DNA of 64,000 nucleotides, taken from contig JADGJC010000188.1 in assembly GCA_027596075.1 (NCBI GenBank), forward strand, positions 16,180-80,179, read 5' to 3'. Every line of letters begins with the position of its first letter. The stretch's first letter is position 1. The notes beneath the pieces are model-generated. The model was not told where the DNA came from and ran no database searches. It was given only the letters and a program-made list of their open reading frames with translations. A program made the translations under genes and the position numbers. This DNA is from Rhizophlyctis rosea (Eukaryota > Chytridiomycota > Chytridiomycetes > Rhizophlyctidales > Rhizophlyctidaceae). Shown here piece after piece: positions 32,492 through 41,603 of the stretch.

Positions 32492-33592
32492 TCAACTCAA
32501 CTGATACCCTTCTTTCCAAAGCCCCGGCATCCAGCAATGCTTGCAATCTACATAACTATGCCGTGCAATCCTGCCCCAAACCCAGTCGTACCCCGCAGTC
32601 ACATCAGTCCCATCCTTGTCAGCTCTGATACCCTGTCCACTATCATTTACAATCTTGAACTACTCACTATCCTGTGCCCGTGGTTGCCGAATTGTGAGAT
32701 CAAACCCCTTCCCCATACACTGCTCCATCTCTCGTACATCTCTAAATCCCTCATATACTAATACCCCGCCCCACGAGTCTGGTCTGCCATACCAAGCAGC
32801 TTCCTGGACCGCCAACTCCCAATCATTGTGCAGATAGAATGATCTGCTCGGACCAAAATCTTGAGTAACTTCTTGAGGTATGCGGTGTATCCCCGAGGTG
32901 AGGATATAGTTGAGATGGGTCATGGGGCCACCATGATAGAGAAGAGGGCGATCCGGGAAGTGCCCTTCTACAAACTCCCCAATCATACCGGCATCTTTTG
33001 CTTCCCGCCACTCGTACTTCTCGGTGGGAGTGGCTTCCCTCTTTGGAAATGCTCTCATGACGTCAACCTTCAGAAAGTCGGTTGCGGTCATGCGCTCCAT
33101 GACCTCTGGACAACGTAACTGGTAATACTGCATGAGACGTGCGAGGACTTTGGAGCCGAAGAAGAGGAGCAAATGGTAGGGCCAGGTGGGGGCGTTGGGA
33201 TATGTGGTCAACAACTCAATCAGAATAACTGTGCTCTCCGAGTGTTTAGCGCATCAGGATTGTTTTTGAAATGATCTTGCCCATGTCGGTGGAGAAGTCG
33301 AAGCGCACGAGGTGGAAAGGCATACAAGTAGTTGCCCAAGGTCAGGGCCTTGTCCAAAGGGTCGAATGGCAGCATTGGAGGGGAAGGGGTGGGATAGGAG
33401 CTCTGTATGGCACGAAGAACGGTGATGGTCTGCGCTTCATGTTGAGTGGAGAACGGGGGATGGGCCGTGACCGACGCGGAGGGAATATGCCTGTTAGCTT
33501 GCTAGAACGTGGCATGGTGAAGGTGCTGGCCGAATGAGGTGGAAGAGTTGAAGAGAGCAGGGTGACAGGAGAGAAGGGGATCTGCCCGCACC
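32492..33592 (-). pseudogene. DUF3990/ADP-ribosyltransferase-fold-like gene interrupted by an in-frame TAG
   Basis: The best-supported exons are 32492-33228 and 33309-33501 (80-bp intron, CTAAA branch-like word, CACAG acceptor). An upstream exon ending near 33592 is likely, but the start is unresolved. The protein carries LLYHGGPMTHLNYILTSGI, then DFGPSRSFYLHNDWELAVQ and GGVLVYE, the layout of DUF3990-type proteins, which adopt the mono-ADP-ribosyltransferase fold. At 32660-32662 the frame meets TAG (AQDSE-stop-FKIVND), yet the same frame stays open for 55 more codons with a sensible ending (VTAGYDWVWGRIA) before TGA at 32492-32494. A Trp codon mutated by one base would explain this; readthrough is an alternative. 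Enzyme activity and substrate are unknown. Confidence 0.6.
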
Positions 33593-33688
33593 TTCGGTAA
33601 GGCGACGATCTTGGCCGTCTGGACGTCTGGACGCGTGTTGCTGGCTTTGCTGGGCCACAGCGGGCGCAGAGACTGGGGCGCGATTCTT

Positions 33689-33707
33689 GCCACTGGCTGC
33701 CAGTGGC
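33689..33707. repeat. perfect 9-bp stem palindrome
   Basis: GCCACTGGC-T-GCCAGTGGC, a perfect inverted repeat with a one-base centre, in the presumed 5' region of the ART-like gene. Function unknown. Confidence 0.8.
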
Positions 33708-34742
33708 TCCTCCTCCTGCGTGTGAAAATCGCGTTTCACCAAATGCGGTTCATTCACGCAATCACCATTTTGTTCATCGATCAACCCATCTCCGGGCAAA
33801 TGAGGCAGATGCTCCGAAGGCGACCAGCCGGGCAGCGATGATATGAAATGTGAAAATGGGCGGTGACGTATCACATGTACAAGCCCAAACGCCCAACCCG
33901 AAGGCAAAGCACCTTGCATGCATATATTTGTGCATGATGCTGGGGGATCCGTTGCATGAGGTGCATATGGGGGTTGAGACGCACATGATGATGTTGGGTG
34001 ATACCATGGGAAGAGAATTGGGTGAAACTGGGTCATTTTGTTCGTCAGTTTCTTGTTGTCATTTTTTGGGGACGGGAAAGTCGGGGAAGAAGGGGATGGA
34101 GGGGACACTGATTCATTGCCCATAAGATTTTGGGATAGATAGGTAAGGAAGGGGGTGAGGAGTAAAAAATCTTTTCGAAGCATTCGCGAGTGCTTGACCC
34201 AGTGCAGCGAGTCGTCCTACAGGTCCCGTCAAGTTGGTGGAGAGTTTTAGCTCAGCCACTCCACTTCTTCACGTCAACCCCATTCTCCATGCCGAAAGCT
34301 GTCAAAGTCGTGCTATTACCGCTGGGTGCTGCACACCTCCGAATGCTGGGTCTGCTGGGTCCTCAATAAAGAAGGACCCTGCCATCTGTCATTCTGATAG
34401 ACCCCGTAACGTTTATCCAGCACCGAGGAACAAACCGCCAGAGTTTGCCCACCGTCCAAAAGCTACACATGATATGCACGTCACGATAATGCCCGAAACA
34501 CCCGTTGACTTGACATGAGAACATCATCTCAGTATCCACGGCGCATCCCATTCCCACGCAGTTGTAGATTGGTCAGCATATTGTTGTTTCGGCGGTGCTC
34601 CACCGAGGTTTTGGAAAATTCATCTTGTGGAAGCTGACATAAATATTCCCCAGACACATCACGTTGCACCCTCTCCCACTCCCTGACGCGGCAGTCTTCC
34701 ATACACAATCCGGACCTGCAGATCCTGTCATTCATTATCATC
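33700..34742. other. intergenic, nothing firm
   Basis: Long minus-strand open frames here (33494-34183) are rich in Pro/Ser and may include 5' exons of the ART-like gene, but I cannot place a start codon. The right part is the promoter of the serine-rich gene. Confidence 0.35.
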
Positions 34743-35549
34743 ATGCCCGTCCATCAACGCTCATCCCACCCTCCAATGCCTACCATACCTGAAGCAACGC
34801 CCCAATGGCCAGACCTGTCGAACGTCATCTCTCAATTTCCCGACCCGCCAAACCACATCCCACCAACCAAAAACCATTCGCCATACGCCAGACATGCGTA
34901 CAGGTTGCGCTCAGTATCTTCTTCATCTATTCTCTCAGCGGGAATGGCTGCAGTCGACAATCCACAACCCATCAAAAAGTCACATTCAAGGAGCTTATCC
35001 CGTTCCACGCGATCCTTGCGAAGCGCTAGTACCACGTCACTGGCGTCAACCTTGAACTCATCTTCCAGCTCCTTGAATCATTCTCTAACCTCCCCGTCAT
35101 CCGACGCCATCGACATTCGAACCCCTTACACCATCCGCTCTCAAAAGTCCTCTACATCCCTCCCATCGTTCAGAAACTTCAGCCTAACATCCTGGGCACG
35201 AAGACGATCAAAACCAGATCCCTCGCCACCTCCCCATCATGCACCACCGGACTCCACATCGCCGCCGCCCTACTCCCGCAACCACTCAGAAACCCTCCCA
35301 CCAGCCTCTGTTGCACCGCATCCCATTCCCATACCACACCAACGACCACCGTCTGCACACCCGCTCTCATCTCCGCATCCACAATTCAACCACTTATCAC
35401 ACGCTTTACATTCCAAATCCATGCCCAGTCTCTTGTTAAAGCCCGAAAAGGGGGAGAATCACGTCGTGGTTGCGTTTGTCGGGGACGAGTTTCCGGCTGT
35501 GACAAAGTCTTCTAGGAAGGGATCGAGGTGGATTCAGGGGGCGTTTTAG
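34743..35549 (+). CDS. serine/proline-rich protein with PPPY motif
   Basis: Single-exon frame of 268 residues from the ATG at 34743, ending TAG at 35549. It is mostly disordered: Ser/Arg stretches (HSRSLSRSTRSLRSAS), poly-Ser, Pro/His-rich segments and one PPPY (about residue 180) that could bind WW domains of Nedd4/Rsp5-type ligases. The C-terminus is more ordered and conserved-looking (HVVVAFVGDEFPAV). It resembles the protein at 37650-38465 in its basic Ser-rich segment and in a late VSFGD or VAFVGD-type motif. No family recognised; a phospho-regulated adaptor is only a guess. Confidence 0.75.
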   Translation: MPVHQRSSHPPMPTIPEATPQWPDLSNVISQFPDPPNHIPPTKNHSPYARHAYRLRSVSSSSILSAGMAAVDNPQPIKKSHSRSLSRSTRSLRSASTTSLASTLNSSSSSLNHSLTSPSSDAIDIRTPYTIRSQKSSTSLPSFRNFSLTSWARRRSKPDPSPPPHHAPPDSTSPPPYSRNHSETLPPASVAPHPIPIPHQRPPSAHPLSSPHPQFNHLSHALHSKSMPSLLLKPEKGENHVVVAFVGDEFPAVTKSSRKGSRWIQGAF

Positions 35550-37649
35550 TAAAGTCGGGCCAGGGAGAGGAACTTTGTGACTTCTCGCAGGTCGAGAGAT
35601 GGAAGTTCCTTCTTCGTGTTGGTTGAGGGTTTGAACACGTCTCCCTCACTCCGGACGCCATTGAAATTGTTTGCCTGTCACCTCCACCACGTCCAGGAGG
35701 CACCAAAGACATAATGTATATATAGTGTTCCCTCTCCCCGCGCCCGCCAGTTCATTCATGTAATATGCAATTGTTTGTACAATATATCGGTTTTACCTTA
35801 AAACGTGAATCTCGGTAACCATGGAAATGAGCTGAAATTTGTGTCGGACGATAGCAAATGATTTGGGGAAGGACTCAATGGTGATACATTACAATCGAGT
35901 CGCTTCTTCTGAGATCTCCCTTGATGGACGTGGAAATCGGGCACAACCCGAAAATGAAGACAGTTTTGATGAATCAATCAAGAACACCCTCCGAGAAGGA
36001 AGTCTACCGCTTCTATGATAGTGCAACCATAACGTTAGTTGATCGACGGACTAGCGGTTTCATTCTGAATGAGATGTCGCCCCCCCTCGTTATTGAAGAA
36101 TCTTACTATTTGACGCCGAGGTCGTTAGGACGTGTTATATGCACAATGACTAGGCCTACGCAAAATCTGGACGAAGCTCAGGTATTTGAGCAGAGTTGCA
36201 ATTCTTTTCCCATCCGATGGACTCCGTTGGCCGTATCCTCAAGAATGATAATCATGCGGCCACATACCCTTTGTGACCAATTCCGGGGACAAAGGAGACA
36301 AAGAAAGTCCGTGCTAGTAGACACCCCAGGGTGCGTCACTTGTGTCTGGCTGGCATCCGTAAGTTCCGTAGGACCCCATGACGCGTCTCAGGGTCCGCAA
36401 AACTCCGTGCACTTGTTTACGGTCACTCAATGCAATGCCGCCAAAGACCCTCAAAAATCCCATGTCCCAGCCCGCCCAAACAAACAAAAAACCGAGGTCG
36501 GGAAGACCGTACTAGAAGGTCGTGATTGTCTTTCCCCGAAGAGTCATCGGACGGTTACACGATCGGTGGATGTCATCTGCTGCGTTGCTTGGAGTGCGGG
36601 GTGCATGGACTGCCAGTCTGGAACCGAAAGCGCCTGTTAGTGGGATCCCTACAGGAAAGGTTGAGGGTTTGCCTTCTCCTACTCCGTGGACCCAGAACCC
36701 GAGATTCCTCACCTGGCGCATTACACCTTACACCATGATGATCTCCGCCCATCGAAGGCATCAGAAGCACCCATACTCCACCCACCCCTTACGGAGCCTT
36801 CGGAGGCGCCCTCCTCCACCGCATTATCAAAGGTAAAACCCCCCTTCTCCCATAATGTTCCATACGATCACCATCACCGGTCATCAGACCAGACACAGCC
36901 AAAACAATAATAATTCCCGCCACCGGTCATCACGAACAAGGAGAAGGTTTTTGAATCGGAGATGTTATGGTATGGGTGGGAACCGGAATAAATCGTGATG
37001 CATGAGATGGTCGATTGCCTTAAATGGATCTCGATACGTCGGGATGATGTGAGCGGTCCCATTCGCTCTGGTCAATGGCGGAGGTTGCCCGAATATGATT
37101 ATTGAACCCGACGGTCCAGATGGATGATTACGTTACTCCGGTACTGGCGGCGCTCTCGGTGCCCCAGTCATCAATACACGGAGGGTCGAGGGGTAGAAAA
37201 TTAAGACTACGGTCGAGGCCCCTTCTTTTACCCACCGGAACTCGTCAACGTTTTCTTCACCCGAATGCGCGCAAAAGGTCTTTTTTACACTCGAAAAGAG
37301 GGAGTCCATAACCCTGATTAAGACCCTCTATCGGCCCTTAGCCTCCGATTCCGCGAGCACCGTTGGGAGTATTACAAAATACCCCCATGGGTTTTTTGGT
37401 TGATCGTTGAAGATCGCCAATACCAATAACCCTTTTGAGTAGTTCCCACCGTGGTAGAAGTGACGTTGGGGAGACAAGACGGATAAAAGCATCGTTGGTC
37501 TCGCGTAACCCCTTCGACATCGGTAGCTTGCAGCTGTAAACGTTCTCCAACAAACGCATAATTTAAACGGAATAAACCCACGTAGCATATATATTGTACA
37601 TATCGTAGGCGTAGAGCATCCTCGTCATCACAGAAATAGATCCACTTCC
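35550..37649. other. gene-poor tract with one unexplained long frame
   Basis: A 239-codon plus-strand frame spans 35924-36640 from an ATG; it is longer than chance would favour but has no recognisable motif, no hydrophobic segment and an odd composition. The tract from 36840 to 37580 shows only short frames. A CATATATAT box at 37586-37594 lies 56 bp before the next start codon. Confidence 0.3.
37586..37594 (+). promoter_or_regulatory. TATA-like element of the serine-rich gene at 37650
   Basis: CATATATAT, 56 bp upstream of the ATG at 37650, in an otherwise mixed sequence. Its position fits a core promoter, though the transcription start is not known. Confidence 0.4.
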
Positions 37650-38465
37650 ATGAGCACTTATCTAGCCCCAATGACTCGCCGTAACGACCTCGCGCTCCAC
37701 CAACTGGCTGCCGCACTACGTGGTGAAGCTCCATCCGGACGATCTTCCTCCTCCTCCACCACCACCGCCAGCACATCATCATCCACCTCTCCCACACTCA
37801 AAACCCTCAAGCACAAAAGCACCACATCATCATCATCCCCCAGATGTCCAACAGAAAGCGGAACCACCACCGGATACGCCGGCGCCCTCCTCATGATGAC
37901 AGCAACCGGCACCCGCGCCCGAAGTCGAAGTCACGACAGTCAAGACATCGCAACAACAATCCCACGAAGAACATTCCGTCAAAACCTCCATCGTACCCGA
38001 TCACTTTCCACTTCATCGTCTTCGTCACCTTACATCACATCACCACTCTCCACAGGCGCAACCGCCACCACGTCATCATCAACACCAACTACCACACCAC
38101 AATCCGCATTACCCTTCCAACACCCCCACATCCTAACCCACTCCACATCCGCCCCACACTCCCCAACACCCTCCCTCCGCCGCACAATAAACTCACCCTC
38201 CTCAGCACCCGAATCCCGTCGCGTCTCATTCGGGGACATAACAGTCATCAGCTTCCGAAAAGGCGAGGCGCCGTCCTCCCCTGCTGGGTCTGTTGTTAGT
38301 TTAACTGTGGGGGAGGGTGTTGCGGCTGCGGCCGGGCGAGGGGAGGAGGCAGGTGAGGGGGAGTTTGAGAGTGAGGAGGAGGGTGGGGAGGGGTGCGAGG
38401 AGGGGGAGGGTGAGAGGGGACGGAGGGGGTTGAGGGGGTTGTTGGCGTTTATTGGGAGGGGGTGA
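37650..38465 (+). CDS. serine/threonine-rich protein
   Basis: Single-exon frame of 271 residues from the ATG at 37650. The middle is a Ser/Thr-rich disordered chain (for example SLSTSSSSSPYITS). A short ordered-looking motif, SRRVSFGDITVISFRKGE, recalls the RVSF protein phosphatase 1 docking motif. The tail is a Gly/Glu-rich acidic stretch ending in a small hydrophobic helix (GLLAFIGRG). Two long frames on the opposite strand are shadows of the biased codons. It is the second such Ser-rich gene in 4 kb in the same orientation. No family recognised. Confidence 0.7.
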   Translation: MSTYLAPMTRRNDLALHQLAAALRGEAPSGRSSSSSTTTASTSSSTSPTLKTLKHKSTTSSSSPRCPTESGTTTGYAGALLMMTATGTRARSRSHDSQDIATTIPRRTFRQNLHRTRSLSTSSSSSPYITSPLSTGATATTSSSTPTTTPQSALPFQHPHILTHSTSAPHSPTPSLRRTINSPSSAPESRRVSFGDITVISFRKGEAPSSPAGSVVSLTVGEGVAAAAGRGEEAGEGEFESEEEGGEGCEEGEGERGRRGLRGLLAFIGRG

Positions 38466-39580
38466 TAGAGTATGTGAATGATGCCATAGGTGATTCAGAT
38501 GTATCTATACAGAAAAGATCAAAAAAACAAAAATACAGTTCTACCAGTGCGGTGAATTTCGTCAAATCGTCAGGTTCCTTCATGTGTGTGTGTTTCCTTT
38601 TTTGTGTCGTAGAAAACGTATGAGTGTTACATTTGAAGGATGATGCATTGTCGGATGAACAAGAATAATGGCTTCGAAGGGAAGGAAAGTAACAGGTGGC
38701 ATAATCAGAAGGGGAATGAGGATTCAAAAGTTGCTGCTATGTCCGATCCTGCAAAGGTAAATGGCGCTGATGAAAACTCAAGCCTGCTGCGGTCGTCTGT
38801 TCATGCTAACGTATTTCTGCTCCTTTTCATGACCCCAAACCCCCATACCTACTCTCGTTCCATCATCATGTGTCGTCGTTGATTCGTCATAAAGTCGGAA
38901 TGAAGGAGGACACCCACTGTTGAAACCCTTATGTGCAAAGGCATCCCTCTTCTTCAGGTTCTTTGGTTTCCACAGAATGAACACATATCGTTGGGCCATC
39001 ATCGGAGGGTTGTTGGCAGGCTTTTCCAAAGTCTCCGAGAAGCCGGATACACGTTTTTGGTGCACGGATTGGTCATGATGGAGGAGCTTTCGGCGATAAA
39101 TGGGCGGTAAAATGACGGTTCCTTTCGACGAGTGCCCCTTGCCCTCTTCTCTTGGATGCGCCTTGCATGAATCTCATTTAGCATACTCCACACCCCAAGT
39201 GTTGGGGGTCGGCCAGCCCACGCACAGCAACGCACTTCTGAGTGACAACTTCCGCTTTCCAGTCCATCCACTGTCTTCTAACAAATTGCAATTTGCGGCA
39301 CAAAGTCCACACTTTCCAGCCCGTCCCAAAGTGACGAAATCAACTGATGGAAAGCAATAGGAAAGAGGAAAAGCAACGCCCAGGGAAAACCAAAGGCAAG
39401 ATGTGCCTCAGGTTCCCTATCCCTCTGATGTTCTCGATGATCAACCAGCCAACAATTAATATCGGACTTCGCCGACACGGCCACATGAGCATGAGACAAT
39501 CATCATTCACCACCATCATGAACCGCCATGCATCATGAAAGCACTTTTATATTGTGGTCATCTCCAAATCGCAACAAGAA
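38466..39580. other. intergenic, nothing recognised
   Basis: Only short frames; a minus-strand piece at 38778-39065 looks mildly coding-like but is isolated. Confidence 0.4.
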
Positions 39581-40802
39581 TTATAGCGCATTCTCCGCGA
39601 TGGGATTAGCATGTATCGTCACACTCCGTATCCGCACTTCCTGAATCGGTCTGCTCTTCTCGTCCACGGGCACCTTTTCCAGCGAGTCGAGGGTTTCCCA
39701 GCCGTCTATTACTCTGAGGGTGGGCAACGAGAAGAGGAGAATTTAGATGGCAATTGTTAGATGGCAATCGAAAGATGGTGGATAACAAGCAAAATGAAAC
39801 AGGGCTACGCACTTCCCGAAGACGGTGTATTTTGAATCTAGATGGGGCTGTTTTGCGTATGTAATGAAGAATTGGGATAGGTTTGTGTCGGGGCCTTTGT
39901 TGGCCATTGAGAGGATGCCGCGGGTGTTGTGCTGGTTGCAAATGTCATGAATTTGTTGCTGGGAACGTACGACGAGGAGACAAAATAACTACCTTCAGAG
40001 TAGCTTTGATCTCATCTTCAAACTTTCGACCCCATATTGACGTGCCTCCTTTTCCTGTTCCTAAAATGGTGCGATTAAGCTTGTTAGGTGAAAAGTGATG
40101 GTTTGATTGTAATGACCACCCTGTTGACCGCACTCAAGGGCATTGAATTATCCGCAAAGCACATGGCCTTCCCCGCGCAAGGCCTTCCCATCCATCCGCT
40201 ACCCCTCCTATACTCTCCTTCTCTCCAACACTTTCCAGGTTTTCGTAATCATCCCGCAAATGCTTGTCTCCCGCCCCTGTTGCCCGCAGTCTCTCGATCA
40301 AACTGCTTGACGCCCTGATGATATTTACCCGTTGGGTCACCAGTTTGCACCATGAATCCTTTGATGTTTCTAGTTACAAGAGCAGCATAAGCTTTATTAG
40401 TAAGACGGATGTCTGTCTGACCTGTATTCGATGTACAAAGATACACACCTATGAAATAAACAGTTGTTGTAGTAGTTACTTGCGCATAATGCCAGGAAGT
40501 TCTACGTCAAGCACAACGCAAAACAAATATTAGCAGCCGTACTTTGTGAGCACAGTGTGCATGAGTCAAGTGGAGGGCCAAAGTCGTAGGAAGTCTTTGA
40601 AAATGGACACGAACCTCTGCTGCTTTGGGAACCGCTGTGGATTGAAAGTGTGGGATCAGCACGTTGTTGTAGTGAGAGGCTCGGATCGTCCGGCGGAACT
40701 ATCCGATCACGATTGTGGTGAAACCCTGCCATCGCACAGCATACCTTCACAAAATACTTCCACTTTGATATCGCCCAGATCTGTATGAAGAGTGACCGAC
40801 AT
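39581..40802 (-). CDS. PPIL3: cyclophilin-type peptidyl-prolyl isomerase, PPIL3 class
   Basis: Seven exons: 40745-40802, 40615-40634, 40449-40501, 40329-40369, 39993-40060, 39813-39931 and 39581-39713; all phases close to 163 residues, the usual PPIL3 length (161). The protein begins [17 protein letters not shown], then [32 protein letters not shown] with the catalytic Arg, [32 protein letters not shown] and [20 protein letters not shown]. Known: PPIL3 (CYP10) is a small single-domain cyclophilin associated with the spliceosome. The second exon is only 20 bp. Intron 4 is 268 bp, the others 61-113 bp. Nuclear location is inferred from orthologues. Confidence 0.96.
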
Positions 40803-41105
40803 TGCTTGTGCGGGGTATAGTTGTTTAGTTTGTTTGAACAATGGGTGGGAGTGATCAGGGGGGCCAAGAGTGCGCAGCCTGAGGGTATAGGTATGTAACA
40901 GGAGTGAGAGGGTTCTTCCCAGGCCGTGTGGTTGCAATAGAGTGTATTTATCAGTTGTGGGGGCTGACTACTACTACCCCCCATCCACAGTACCCTGTCG
41001 ATGCAAGTGACCAGTTCCAGGTTTCGACTACCGGTAAGTGTAAAATGCGCAGCAGACTGCAGTTCAATTCCCACCGCTGACCAGTGCTCCACTTACCAGC
41101 ATAGT

Positions 41106-41147
41106 GTGTCACACCAACGTGACACGGTGTCACACCAACGTGACACG
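41106..41147. repeat. tandem pair of a 21-bp palindromic unit
   Basis: Two exact copies (41106-41126 and 41127-41147) of GTGTCAC-ACCAAC-GTGACAC plus one G. Each is an inverted repeat with 7-bp arms. The position between two divergent genes and the dyad symmetry fit a transcription-factor binding array. Confidence 0.9.
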
Positions 41148-41481
41148 GGGTCATACATGGGACCTCGCCTGTGCCACGGGGGCTTGGCTTGCTTGTCATA
41201 TATACATGTTGGACTGATGCCATGACCGCCATGATGGATGATGGCATTGTCACTCGTCGACGGTGGGTTGACGGCAGCTTGCACTTGCATGATGGCACTG
41301 GCACTGGCACTTGCTACTCAACCACCTACAACACAGACGACACAGAGAGGTGTGCGCTAGGTGGGTAGGTGGCCACATATTGGAGACTGGATACTGCAGG
41401 TGGGTGGGGGGAAGGGGGGGAAGGGTGGGTAGAAGGACTCACTCGCGCCTGTGAAGGGGAGGGGCCTACAACGACACGTCC

Positions 41482-41489
41482 CATATATA
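41482..41489 (+). promoter_or_regulatory. TATA-like element of the first arrestin gene
   Basis: CATATATA located 115 bp upstream of the ATG at 41604, in a region otherwise moderately GC-rich. Confidence 0.4.
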
Positions 41490-41603
41490 CTCGAAAACGC
41501 ACGGCGAAAACATATCACATAGTGCTTCTCACTGCCCTCGCATCACTCCTTCCCAATATCACAGAACTCTCCTCACATACACTCAGACCACCACCTCGAG
41601 GCA

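Larger units (their letters stand above)
40803..41603. other. intergenic with a tandem palindrome and a TATA box
   Basis: Separates the divergently transcribed cyclophilin and arrestin genes, so it probably acts as a two-way promoter region. It contains the tandem 21-bp palindrome described separately and CATATATA at 41482-41489 about 115 bp upstream of the arrestin start. Confidence 0.5.
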
